Below are positions 16,501 through 24,692 of a DNA stretch of 64,000 bases, piece by piece. Both the position numbers and the translations under genes were made by a program. This DNA comes from JACVRW01 sp963803085. Its GTDB lineage: Bacteria; Actinomycetota; Thermoleophilia; Solirubrobacterales; Thermoleophilaceae. Below the pieces are notes generated by a model. The model was not told the origin of the DNA, made no database searches, and was given only the letters and a program-made list of their open reading frames with translations. Numbering within the stretch: position 1 is the first letter of the stretch; each line of letters opens with the position of its first letter. The stretch covers positions 1 to 64,000 of the forward strand of contig CAWDLE010000010.1 in the NCBI GenBank assembly GCA_963803085.1, written 5' to 3'.

Positions 16501-18104
16501 AGGTCACCGCGTTCACGCCGATGCTCTGGAGGACCACGTCGTCGCCGGGCGCGCCGTCGAGCGTGTCGTTGCCGGGCCCGCCGATGAGCACGTCGTCGCC
16601 GGCGCCGCCGAGCAGGGTGTCGTCGCCGTCGCCGCCGATGAGCACGTCGTCGCCGTCGCCGCCGTCGAGGGTGAGCAGCAGTCGAGTCGGCGGCCAGCGC
16701 CGGAGGCGTCGACCACGTCGTCGCCGGCGAGCGCGTTGACCGTCAGCCGGTCGCTGCCGGCGATGGCGCCGGACACCGAGACCAGGGCCGGGAGACCCGG
16801 CGACCTGCACGCTCGGTCCGGCGCCGGTGACGGTCACGACGTCGTCGCCGTTGGTGCGCGTTGACGACGACGTTGTCGGCCGCGCCGTCGTCGCCGCCGC
16901 CGCTGGCGGCGAGGTCGGCGCGCGACGTTGGTGACGTCGGTGCCGGACAGGTCGTTGACGACGAGCGTTGTCGGTGCCGCCGAGGGTGTTGAGCGTCGAT
17001 CGCCTCGACGTCGTTGAGGTCCATCGTGATCGTTGGCGACGTTGCGGGAGAAGCGCACCCGGCCGCCGTTGGCGGAGACCTCCATGTTCTCGTTGGCGTT
17101 GCTGCCGTTGAACAGCATCGTGTCGGCGCCGTCCTGGCCCTCGACGATGTCGCTGCCGTCGCCGGGATCCCACTGGAACGTGTCGTCGCCGGCGCCGAGG
17201 CAGGCCGACGTCGTTGCCCTGGTTGCCGTCGACGAAGTCGTTGCCGTCGCCGCCGAGCAGGACGTCGGCGCCGTTGCTGCCGAGGATCGTGTCGTTGCCC
17301 GCGCCGCCGTCGACCGTGATGCTCGATGAGCGCGGCCAGGTTGCCGGTCGCGGAGAAGCGTGTCGTCGCCGCCGTTGGCGTTGAGCGACGAGGTTCTCGG
17401 AGGTGCCGATGTCGATCGCGAACGGCGCCGGGTTGAGGCGGTCGAAGCGGACGCGGGTGCCGTTGGCCGTGGCGGTGAACTGCTCGGCGCCGTTGCCGCC
17501 GTTGACCTCGACCGTGTCGTCGCCGTCGCCGCCCTCGTTGAGGTCGGTGTCGTCGCCGGGGTTCCAGATCATGCGGTCGTTGCCGCCCTGGCCGAAGACC
17601 TGGTCGTCGGCGTCGCCGCCGGTCAGCGTGTCGTTCCCGCCGCCGCCGAACAGCAGGTCGAAGCCGCCCTTGCCGAGCAGCGTGTCGTTGCCGGCCTGGC
17701 CGAAGAGCTGGTCGTCGCCCGAGCCGCCGGTGAGGACGTCGTTGCCGGCGCCGCCGAACAGGCTCGCCGCGCGGCAGCGCGCCGTTGGCCTCGTTGAGCG
17801 TGATCGTGTCGTTGCCGCCGAGGCCGATGACCCGGATCTGCGCCGTGTTGGCGACCGTCGGCGTGCCGCCGGTGACGGCGATCGCGCCGCCGTTGACGAG
17901 GATCCTTCCCGCCGCATCGCGGCTGATCGCGATCGAGTTGTCGGCGCCGTCACCGGACACGGTCAGCACGCCGGAGCTGAACGTCGCCGTCGTCGCGGCC
18001 AGCGCCGACGAGCTGGTAGCGGCAGCTATCCCGGCAGCGAGCACAAGACCGGCGAGCAGCCGGCGTGCTGCGCGACGCCGGCCCATGGGAATTCCTGCGT
18101 TCAT
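16490..18104 (-). CDS. RTX-type calcium-binding repeat protein, 3'-truncated and frameshifted
   Basis: Secreted protein made of nonapeptide GGxGxDxLx repeats that form Ca2+-binding beta-rolls. ATG 18104 has GAGGAG five bases upstream. A signal peptide follows (RRRAARRLLAGLVLAAGIAA...ALA). Then comes a short beta domain and about 17.7-16.5 kb of repeats such as GGAGNDVLTGGSGDDQLFGQ and GGPGNDTLDGAPGDD. Indels of the same kind as in the origin block interrupt it, so errors continue to about 17.8 kb. No stop occurs before the padR junction, so the end is missing. Role unknown; such proteins are often surface or matrix proteins. Confidence 0.8.
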
Positions 18105-18995
18105 GATTCTCCTCGAGAGCGGCCGGCCGTCGATCGGGCGGCTGTTGTTCTTTGGTCGGGTGACTGCTTCGGTGTCCAGATGCGTCCTGAGTGAGAGTTG
18201 CGGCGGGCCTGATCGCCTGAGGTGAGTGACCCAGACGGCGCCGTCGACGGTCGCCCGGCAGATGGCCCCGTGGCGCTGCGCGATGATCTCGCCCGGAGCG
18301 CCCCGCAGGCCGCGCTCGCGTTGGACGCCGAACAGGTGACAGTCGACGCCGGCAATCTCGTGGATAACCCCTGGGTGACCCTCGGCTGCCCGGACCTTGC
18401 GGAGCACCGTCTCGGTGGGGTCCGCCTGCCAGTCGATCGCGCGAACGTCCTGCTTCATCAGCGGTCGTGCCCGGCCCACCGCGCGCGCACCGTCCTCGTC
18501 GAGAGCCTCGGGCGCCCCACCTTCGAGGACCTTGCGCACCGCCTCCATCAGCGCGTCGATCGCAGTCCGGCGGACCTCGTGCCGGTAGATGCTGCCCTTG
18601 CCTGACTCGCGCATCGGGAACGTGCGGCTGGCCCAGAGATCGCCTGCGTCGAAGTCGCCGTTGGCCTCGAGGACCGTCACACCCCAGTCACGGGCGCCAA
18701 GCTCGATCGCCCAGTCGAGCGATGAGGGACCGCGGTCACCCATCGGCCCCGGGTGGACGACAAGGCAGCGACGCGTCGACCAGATCGACTCCGGGATCCG
18801 CTGCTTGAGCATCGGACAGACAATCAGCTCCGGGCTATGACGCGCGACGGCGACCTCCATGTCCCCCGCGCCGTCGACCACCGCGACCTCCACCCAGTGT
18901 CCGAGCTCCGTGAGGGCGATGAACGCGCGCTGGCTGAGGCTGTTGTGCGCAGAGACCAGAAACAGGATCCGACGGGATGTGGGAGTTTGAGCCAT
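18105..18995 (-). pseudogene. hypX: HypX-like hydrogenase-maturation protein, N-terminal formyltransferase part only
   Basis: MAQTPTSRRILFLVSAHNSL at 18,995 opens a domain like the N-terminus of HypX/HoxX. The motifs LVVHPGPMGDRGPSSLDWAI, GVTVLEANGDFDAGDLWAS and RPLMKQDVRAIDWQ belong to the formyl-tetrahydrofolate transferase fold. HypX makes the CO ligand of some NiFe hydrogenases and normally continues into an enoyl-CoA-hydratase-like domain; that half is missing. After DGAVWVTHLRR (about 18,215) the match fades, yet the frame has no stop and runs straight into the RTX signal peptide. No hydrogenase genes are nearby, so it is probably a remnant. Confidence 0.75.
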
Positions 18996-19502
18996 GCCCC
19001 CGTTAACGCCGCGCGCAACGCCTCAATTCCTGTGCGATCGCGCACAGACCCCGCGCGCAGACGCCACGACCGCGCACGAGTCGGACACCGCCCAGTTACG
19101 GTGAGCGGGCGTCAAGTTGCGAGGTCGCGGCGGCGCGGTCCCTGGGGGTGGGGACGGCCGAGACGCTCCTCGCCGGCGCCCACCGACGCCTTCGGCCCTT
19201 GTCGTGCCGTGAGCTGGCCGAGGCGCGCGGTGATCCTACGGGGACGGGGGCGCCGGGAGCGGGCGGCCTCCTGTTCGTTAATCGCCCGCACGGCCAGGGC
19301 AGCCAAGAGGGGTCCTGATGGCATCGTCGCCTCCTAGGGACAGGGTGGGATTCGCATCTGTGGCGACGCTACGGCCCGCCGGCCGCCCTTCGCTACGTGG
19401 ACCCACCGCAGGCTTTCTCCAGGCGCCCAGCACCTGTCCGAGGTTCCGCGCATGCTCGGGGGATACGCTTGGCGTCAGCCCAGGCGAGCCCAGGAGCCGG
19501 CC
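18996..19502. other. 507-bp gap without a recognised gene
   Basis: Lies between the divergent hypX fragment and the LAL fragment. No open frame here resembles a known family, and no RNA gene or repeat was recognised. It presumably holds both promoters, but I cannot point to convincing boxes. Confidence 0.5.
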
Positions 19503-19730
19503 ATGCGAAGTCCGACGGCCGCACGGCGCCGGATTACGGATCTGAACACGCGCACCCATCTGCTCGAGCGCGAGGCGGAGCTGGAGCAGATCGGCGATGC
19601 GCTCCGCACCGCCGCAGCCGGAACGGGGCGGATCGTAATGATCGAGGGAGCGCCCGGGATCGGCAAAAGCTCGCTGCTGGACGAGGCCGCCGAGTGCTCG
19701 GCTGAGGCCGAGCGACGGGCCAAGGAGTGA
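19503..19730 (+). pseudogene. LAL-type (AAA/LuxR) regulator, N-terminal fragment
   Basis: The 75 residues from ATG 19503 read LLEREAELEQIGDALRTAAA, then GRIVMIEGAPGIGKSSLLDEA, the Walker A region of large ATP-binding LuxR-family regulators (about 900 aa). The frame ends at 19,730, so more than 90% of the protein is missing. The break is 95 bp before the first tRNA-derived repeat, which suggests that the gene was cut when the repeat-bounded DNA arrived. Confidence 0.75.
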
Positions 19731-19824
19731 ACCGCTTCAAAAGCCGGCGCTCTGGACGGCTGGGCACTGTCGCTTTCATGTGGCTGCGTTCGCTTCCGCT
19801 CGGGATGAGAAAAGGAGCGTGCAT

Positions 19825-19980
19825 TGGAAGCGCTCTGGAAGCGACAAACCGCAGCAGAGCGCAGCAGATATGTGCGATTGATCGCTCGGCGAACGCCCTG
19901 AGCGACAGACCGCAGTAGACCGAAGCAGATGCTCGCGCCTTACAAGCAGGAGGTCGCCCGTTCGAGCCGGGCACCGCCCA
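19825..19980 (+). repeat. tRNA-Val-derived att-like repeat, copy A
   Basis: Two TGGAAGCG units, then direct repeat 1 (19842-19867) and direct repeat 2 (19903-19928), each about 26 bp and made of two CCGCAGCAG-like iterons. A 35-bp spacer containing ATCGCTC...GAGCGAC separates them. The core (19938-19980) is the 3' half of a tRNA-Val: loop CTTACAA with anticodon TAC, T arm GCCCG-TTCGAGC-CGGGC, acceptor ACCGCCC and discriminator A. The 5' half of the tRNA is absent. The core is followed by TCCTCGCGAG, shared with copies B and D. Confidence 0.9.
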
Positions 19981-20049
19981 TCCTCGCGAGTTCGCATCGG
20001 CGGGCGACGGCAGCTCAAGCCAAGTTCGTTGGGCTTTCGGCGACCGTCG

Positions 20050-20083
20050 GCTCCCGCCGCAGCGGTTGGGCTGCGGCGGGAGC
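20050..20083 (-). terminator. Strong hairpin after the fasciclin gene
   Basis: GCTCCCGCCGCAGC (20050-20063), loop GGTTGG, then the exact complement (20070-20083): a 14-bp GC-rich stem starting 17 bp after the fasciclin stop. There is no T-run. It could be a transcription barrier between the repeat copy and the gene. Confidence 0.65.
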
Positions 20084-20100
20084 GCGTTGCGGTCCGCGGA

Positions 20101-20604
20101 CTAGCGCGGGATGAGGACGCGGTTGATGACGTGGATGACGCCGTTAGAGGCCTTCACGTCCGGTGTCGTGACCCGCGCCTTGTTCAGGAAGACGTTCGAG
20201 TCCCTCACACGGATGCGGACCCTCTTGCCGTTCAGCGTTTTCACGGAGGAGCGCTGGACGACAGCGGCCGCAGGCAACTCACCGGCCGCCACGTGGTACA
20301 GGAGCACGGACCTCAACTTCGACCTGCTTCGAAGCAGCGCGTTCAGCTTCCGCTTCGGCACCTTGGCGAACGCAGCGTCGGTGGGCGCGAACACGGTGTA
20401 CGGTCCGGGCTGCTTGAGGGTGCGGACAAGGTGAGCCCGCTTCAGCAGCTTGGTGAGCGTCTTGAAGTTGCCGGCGCCGACGGCGGTCTGCACGATGTCG
20501 GTCTCCTGCGCCGCCCCAGCCGGGCTGGAAGCGGCCGATGCGGAGCCGGTGACGGCCAGGGCCGCCAGCGAGACCACGGCGAGGGCGATTCGGATTGATC
20601 TCAT
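20101..20604 (-). CDS. Secreted fasciclin (FAS1) domain protein
   Basis: 167-residue exported protein with one FAS1 domain, a fold found in adhesion and matrix proteins. There is a clear signal peptide (about residues 1-24, ending GSASA). FAS1 motifs are present: TVFAPTDAAFAKVP (H1 box) around residues 69-82, LLYHVAAGEL around 101-110, and the C-terminal NGVIHVINRVLIPR. It is transcribed with the DUF378 gene 27 bp upstream and away from the CarH-like regulator, so light/B12 control is possible. Frame intact. Confidence 0.92.
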   Translation of the reverse strand: MRSIRIALAVVSLAALAVTGSASAASSPAGAAQETDIVQTAVGAGNFKTLTKLLKRAHLVRTLKQPGPYTVFAPTDAAFAKVPKRKLNALLRSRSKLRSVLLYHVAAGELPAAAVVQRSSVKTLNGKRVRIRVRDSNVFLNKARVTTPDVKASNGVIHVINRVLIPR

Positions 20605-20631
20605 GGGTTGCTCCTTTCTCGAGAGTCGGGC

Positions 20632-20874
20632 CTAGCGTGTGCTCGTCGCCGGGTGACCTGCGGGATCCGTACTGCGACTCGCGAGCAGCGACGCGATGCC
20701 GTAGACGGCCGCCAGGCCGACGAGTCCGTAGACGAGGCGGCTTGCCGCGTTCGTGCTGCCGAACTCCTCGCCGAAGATCCATGCGACGAGGTCGAACTCA
20801 GCAATCGCCACGAGACCCCAGTTGAGTCCGCCCACGATCAAAAGCGTGGCGGCGACCAGGTCTAGCTTTCTCAT
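20632..20874 (-). CDS. DUF378 small membrane protein
   Basis: 80-residue protein with two predicted membrane helices. LVAATLLIVGGLNWGLVAI with the GGLNWGL signature is typical of DUF378, and a second helix (LVYGLVGLAAVYGIASLLA) follows. Function unknown. ATG 20874 was chosen over upstream starts because AGGAGG lies 7 bases before it and the family starts with MRKLD. First gene of a two-gene unit with fasciclin, divergent from the CarH-like gene. Confidence 0.88.
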   Translation of the reverse strand: MRKLDLVAATLLIVGGLNWGLVAIAEFDLVAWIFGEEFGSTNAASRLVYGLVGLAAVYGIASLLASRSTDPAGHPATSTR

Positions 20875-20886
20875 CCGTCTACCTCC

Positions 20887-20971
20887 TGTATAGCTGTTGT
20901 ACAAGTATGCGCTGCAAGGTAGCGGGCAAGCGACCCCTTGTCAAGGTCTTGTACAGATCCTGTATTGTCTG
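20887..20971. promoter_or_regulatory. Tandem 11-bp operator boxes in the carH-like/DUF378 divergent promoter
   Basis: Three direct repeats of 11 bp start with TGT at 20939, 20950 and 20961 (TGTCAAGGTCT, TGTACAGATCC, TGTATTGTCTG). A further pair lies at 20887 and 20898 (TGTATAGCTGT, TGTACAAGTAT). CarH of Thermus is known to bind tandem 11-bp repeats as a tetramer. The triple box covers the likely -35/-10 of the regulator gene, fitting autorepression, and the pair lies at the DUF378-fasciclin promoter. Confidence 0.65.
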
Positions 20972-20975
20972 GGCC

Positions 20976-21881
20976 ATGAGCGAAGACGCGCCGCTTCGGA
21001 TTGGCGAGCTGAGCAGGCGCGCCGGCGTGAGCCCGGAGCTGCTGCGCGCCTGGGAACGGCGCTACGACCTCCTGCACCCGACGCGCTCGCCTGGGGGCCT
21101 CCGCCTCTACTCGCTCGACGATCTGGAACGCGTTCGCCTCATGTCCAGCCACATCGCCGAGGGGCTCGCCGCGAGGGAAGCGGCAGCACTCGCAAGGCGA
21201 GCACGGCTTTCCGCCGAGCCGACCACGCCGCCGCCAGGACGGGAGTCCACCACCACGCCCTTCGATCCGGAGTTCGCTCGCGCCGAGCTCGCGCGAACTA
21301 CGGAGGCCTTCGACGAGCCCGGCGCTCAGACCGTCTTGGACGAGCTACTCGCGGTTGCGACTCTCGATGCGCTGCTGTCGCAGGTCGTCGTTCCCTACCT
21401 CCACGAACTCGGAGAGCGTTGGGAGCGCGGCGAGCTCTCGGTGGCACAGGAGCACTTCGCGTCGAACCTCCTGCGCGGACGGCTGCTCGGGCTCGCTCGC
21501 GGCTGGGGGAGCGGCGGAGGGCCAAGAGCGTTGCTCGCGTGCCCGCCAGGCGAGCGACATGACCTCGGCCTGATCGTGTTCGGGCTCGCGCTACGGAATC
21601 GCGGCTGGCGAATCGACTTCCTCGGCAGCGACACGCCGACCGCGAGTCTCGTCGAGGCGTCGCGTGCGATCCAGCCCGCGCTGCTAGTCATCAGTGCAGC
21701 CGCTCCGGAGCACCTGTCGCCGCTGCGATCTCAGTTGGAGGAACTCGCACGCACGCACCGGCTCGCGATCGCTGGCGCCGGTGCCAGTAGTCTGGACTCG
21801 ACTCCCGCCGGAGTGCTCGTGCTGACGGGCGACCCGGTCACCGAGGCGCAGCGGGTGAGCGGGCTCGCCAGCAGCGTCTGA
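20976..21881 (+). CDS. CarH/LitR-like MerR regulator with cobalamin-binding photoreceptor domain
   Basis: 301-residue regulator. Residues 8-75 form a MerR winged helix (RIGELSRRAGVSPELLRAWE, RRYDLL, GGLRLYS). Residues about 95-185 form the four-helix B12 cap with QEHFASNLLRGRLLGL; the Glu-His pair occurs at this place in CarH, over the upper face of adenosylcobalamin. Residues 190-300 form the B12-binding Rossmann domain with PGERHDLGL, whose His is the expected lower axial ligand. CarH represses in the dark and releases DNA in light. ATG 20976 starts 5 bp after the last operator box. Intact. Confidence 0.85.
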   Translation: MSEDAPLRIGELSRRAGVSPELLRAWERRYDLLHPTRSPGGLRLYSLDDLERVRLMSSHIAEGLAAREAAALARRARLSAEPTTPPPGRESTTTPFDPEFARAELARTTEAFDEPGAQTVLDELLAVATLDALLSQVVVPYLHELGERWERGELSVAQEHFASNLLRGRLLGLARGWGSGGGPRALLACPPGERHDLGLIVFGLALRNRGWRIDFLGSDTPTASLVEASRAIQPALLVISAAAPEHLSPLRSQLEELARTHRLAIAGAGASSLDSTPAGVLVLTGDPVTEAQRVSGLASSV

Positions 21882-21929
21882 GCAGGGCGCCAGACCCGCC
21901 CGTTCAGGCGTTAAGGGATTCACCGCTTG

Positions 21930-22085
21930 TGGAAGCGCCGTGGAAGCGACAAACCGCAGCAGAGGGCAGCAGCTCTGTGCGGCCCGTCGCTCGTCGAGCG
22001 GCATGAGCGAGAGGCGGCAGTAGACCGCAGCAGGTGCTCGCGCCTTACAAGCAGGAGGTCGCCCGTTCGAGCCGGGCACCGCCCA
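21930..22085 (+). repeat. tRNA-Val-derived att-like repeat, copy B
   Basis: Starts 48 bp after the carH-like stop. It has the same layout as copy A: TGGAAGCG twice, direct repeats ending in GCAGCAG, spacer with TCGCTC...GAGCGA, then the 43-bp tRNA-Val 3' half without a mismatch to copy A. After the core: TCCTCGCGGG, then a small GCTCC...GGAGC hairpin. Confidence 0.9.
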
Positions 22086-22425
22086 TCCTCGCGGGTCTGC
22101 TCCCGAAGCGGAGCGTTGTTGCGTTACCGCTTGGCGCAAAAACGACAGCGCCCTCGCGCGACACGCCTATCCGCTGGCGCCCAGATCATCGATGGGCTGG
22201 CACTGCTGCTGCCATGGACAGCGAGTGCCGGCCCGGCGACTTTGGACCGGCGGCCGGTGCTGCTCGCCACGCAAGGGCAGCGGCGGTTGGGTTTCGTCCC
22301 GCGTCAAAACGGGTCGGCCGCTTGTCGGCCGACCGCGCGCCGGTTAGGGTCGTGTTGCTCTGAGTGTCGCGTCGTGCGAGCGGCTCCTCGTCGGCGTGGC
22401 CATCGCACCACGAGGGGAGGACTAG
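22086..22425. other. 340-bp gap without a recognised gene
   Basis: Between repeat copy B and the GYD gene. No open frame with family resemblance was found. The last part must hold the promoter of the GYD gene; GAGGGGAGG at about 22,412-22,420 is its Shine-Dalgarno. Confidence 0.5.
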
Positions 22426-22716
22426 ATGCCCGCGTACATCGCGCTGATCGACTGGACCGACCAGGGCGTCCGCGACTTCAAGGACACCGTCGACCGCTAC
22501 GAAGCCGCGCAGAGTGCGTTCGAGAGTCTCGGCGTCCGCTTCACCGACGTCTGGTGGACGCTCGGCACGCACGACATCGTTGCAACCGTCGAGGCACCCG
22601 ACGACGAAACGCTGGCGGCCGCGCTGCTGTCGGTCGCAGGGCAGGGCAACATCCGCACGACCACCCTCCGTGCGTTCACCCGGGAAGAGATGCGGACCGT
22701 CATCGGCAAGGCCTGA
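22426..22716 (+). CDS. GYD domain protein
   Basis: 96-residue protein of the GYD family: start AYIALIDWTDQGVRDFKDT, then FTDVWWTLGTHDIVATVEAP, where the usual Gly-(Tyr/Trp)-(Tyr/Phe)-Asp core reads GTHDIV. It is a ferredoxin-like alpha/beta barrel fold of unknown function. ATG 22426 follows GGGAGGACTAG. The aldehyde dehydrogenase starts 43 bp downstream on the same strand, so the two may be co-transcribed. Confidence 0.85.
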   Translation: MPAYIALIDWTDQGVRDFKDTVDRYEAAQSAFESLGVRFTDVWWTLGTHDIVATVEAPDDETLAAALLSVAGQGNIRTTTLRAFTREEMRTVIGKA

Positions 22717-22759
22717 TCTGGCTATTGCCTCCCGGGTGCTGCGGTGGGACGCTAGGCAT

Positions 22760-24274
22760 ATGAGCGCCACCGTCACGTCCACGACCGTCGAGGCCGACCG
22801 GATCGAGGTAAAGAACCCCGCCAGCGGAGGCATCGCGGGGCATGTGCCTGACATGACGCTGGCGGTGCCCTCGCTTGTGGCTCGTGCCCGTACTGCTCAG
22901 GCGAACTGGGGGGCGCGGCCCATCAAGGAGCGCGCTGCGGCCCTGGCCGACATGCGTCGCTGGCTCGTGACCAACCGTGACGCGATCATCGAATCAACAA
23001 TGCGCGAGACCGGCAAGACCTATGAGGACGCGCTCGTCGGCGAGGTGTTCCTCCTCGCCGACTCGCTCCGGTTCTGGGAGCGCAAGGCAGGGCGCCATCT
23101 GCGCGACACGCGCGTCCCGGCGCGCGGACCGCTCGTCCTCGGGCGCAAGTTCGTCGTGCGCCGGCGCCCGCTCGGCGTGGTCGGAGTGATCGCGCCCTGG
23201 AACTACCCGCTCGCTGTCGGCATCGGCGACGCGGTCCCCGCGCTGATGGCCGGTAACGCGGTAGTGATCAAGCCGTCGGAGATCACACCGTTGACGACAG
23301 CGATGGTGGTGGAGGCAATCGGGCGCGAAACAGGCTTGCCTGAGGACGTTCTGCTCGTCGCGACGGGTCGCGGTGACACCGGCACCGCACTCGTCGATCA
23401 CGTCGACATGATCATGTTCACTGGATCGACCCGCACCGGGCGGAAGGTGGCGGCGCGTGCAGCGGAGCGGCTTATCCCCGTGTCGCTCGAGCTGGGCGGC
23501 AAGGACCCGATGATCGTGTGCGCCGACGCCGACCTCGACCGCGCCGCCAACGCAGCGGCGGCATGGGGTCTGGCGAACAGCGGCCAGGCCTGCACGTCGG
23601 TCGAGCGCATCTACGTAGAGCAGGAGGTCCATGACCAGTTCGTTCACAAGCTCGTCCAGCGCGTCGAAAAGCTGCGCCAGCGCGGCATCACCTCCGCGGG
23701 GGAGGCCGACGTCGGCGCGACGACCTTTCCGCCGCAGCTTGAGGTCGTGGAGCGCCATGTCGCGGACGCAGTCGCCAAGGGCGCGCGAGTGCTCACCGGC
23801 GGCCGGCGTGCGGCTGGCCCCGGCCTGTACTACGAGCCCACGGTTCTCGTCGATGTCGATCACGAAATGGATTGCATGCGCGAGGAGACCTTCGGCCCGA
23901 CGCTGCCCGTCATGAAGGTCCGCGATGCCAACGAGGCGGTGCGGCTAGCCAATGATTCTAAGTACGGCCTCTCGTCGTCCGTCTACACCAAGGACATTCG
24001 CAAGGGTGAGGCGATTGCACGACGCCTGCGGGCAGGCAACACGGCGGTCAATGACGGCTATGTCCACGTCGTGGGCTGGGAGGCGCCCTTTGGCGGCTCT
24101 CGCGACTCAGGCGTGGGCGCCCGAAACGGACGCGAGGGGATCCTCAAGTACACCGAGCCGCATACGATCATGGTCACCCGCTTCGGGCTCAAGAAGGACA
24201 TTGGCTGGCTTCCAAATTCCAAGCGGATGACGAAGCTGCTCGAACGCGTGCTCAGCCGCTATTACGGGCGATAG
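22760..24274 (+). CDS. NAD(P)-dependent aldehyde dehydrogenase (succinate-semialdehyde type)
   Basis: 504-residue ALDH. It contains the cofactor/substrate region VIAPWNYPLAVGIGDAVPAL, VIKPSEITPL, FTGSTRTGRKVA, the catalytic Glu in SLELGGKDPMIV, and the catalytic Cys in NSGQACTSVERIYV. It ends with FGGSRDSGVGARNGREGIL. It oxidises an aldehyde to the acid; the actual substrate cannot be told from sequence. ATG 22760 was chosen because the alignment starts there with the usual short N-terminus. Frame intact; no obvious pathway partner. Confidence 0.92.
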   Translation: MSATVTSTTVEADRIEVKNPASGGIAGHVPDMTLAVPSLVARARTAQANWGARPIKERAAALADMRRWLVTNRDAIIESTMRETGKTYEDALVGEVFLLADSLRFWERKAGRHLRDTRVPARGPLVLGRKFVVRRRPLGVVGVIAPWNYPLAVGIGDAVPALMAGNAVVIKPSEITPLTTAMVVEAIGRETGLPEDVLLVATGRGDTGTALVDHVDMIMFTGSTRTGRKVAARAAERLIPVSLELGGKDPMIVCADADLDRAANAAAAWGLANSGQACTSVERIYVEQEVHDQFVHKLVQRVEKLRQRGITSAGEADVGATTFPPQLEVVERHVADAVAKGARVLTGGRRAAGPGLYYEPTVLVDVDHEMDCMREETFGPTLPVMKVRDANEAVRLANDSKYGLSSSVYTKDIRKGEAIARRLRAGNTAVNDGYVHVVGWEAPFGGSRDSGVGARNGREGILKYTEPHTIMVTRFGLKKDIGWLPNSKRMTKLLERVLSRYYGR

Positions 24275-24341
24275 TCAACCTGCGAGTGCCGAAGCCTCCG
24301 CTGGGCCCGATCGCGAGCTCGTTCCTTCGTGATCCATGGTT

Positions 24342-24497
24342 TGGAAGCGCTGTGGAAGCGACGAACCGCAGCAGACCGCAGCAGTCAGGCGCGATTCATC
24401 GCTCGCCGAGCCGCCTGAGCGACAGGCGGCAGTAGACCGCAGCAGCTGCTCGCGCCTTACAAGCAGGAGGTCGCCCGTTCGAGCCGGGCACCGCCCA
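24342..24497 (+). repeat. tRNA-Val-derived att-like repeat, copy C
   Basis: Starts 67 bp after the aldehyde dehydrogenase stop. Both iterons of the first direct repeat are perfect (CCGCAGCAGACCGCAGCAG). The spacer holds ATCGCTCG...TGAGCGAC, and the second direct repeat reads GGCGGCAGTAGACCGCAGCAG. The core ends at 24497; the sequence after it (TACGCCGCGC) differs from copies A and B, placing the end of shared sequence at the tRNA discriminator base. Confidence 0.9.
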
Positions 24498-24692
24498 TAC
24501 GCCGCGCAACTCTGACGCGGAACCGCCGCTAGCACGCCTGACCAGTGCTGCTTGTCGCGCAGCGAGAGCGAGCCGAGGCCGCCTGTCCTAGGCGGATAAC
24601 GAGCCTTCGTCAGTGCCCGGTGACGGCTGGCGTCGGTGCTTCCGAAGGGTTGGGTCGGGACTCGCGGTCGGCTCGGATAGGGTGCTGGAGCC

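Noticed and set aside
16490..18104. RTX toxin
   Set aside because: No hydrophobic pore-forming region, no acylation partner and no type I secretion genes; it has an ordinary signal peptide and beta-roll repeats only.
19930..19980. Functional tRNA-Val genes at the repeat cores
   Set aside because: Only the part from the anticodon loop to the discriminator is tRNA. The five bases before the loop do not pair with GCAGG, and no D arm or 5' acceptor strand GGGCGGT is present in any copy.
24420..24497. A complete degenerate tRNA-like fold using GGCGG in the second direct repeat as the 5' acceptor strand
   Set aside because: The spacing is close to a tRNA and GGCGG can pair with CCGCC in some copies (B, C, F, G), but copies A, E and H lack it and no D or anticodon stem forms.
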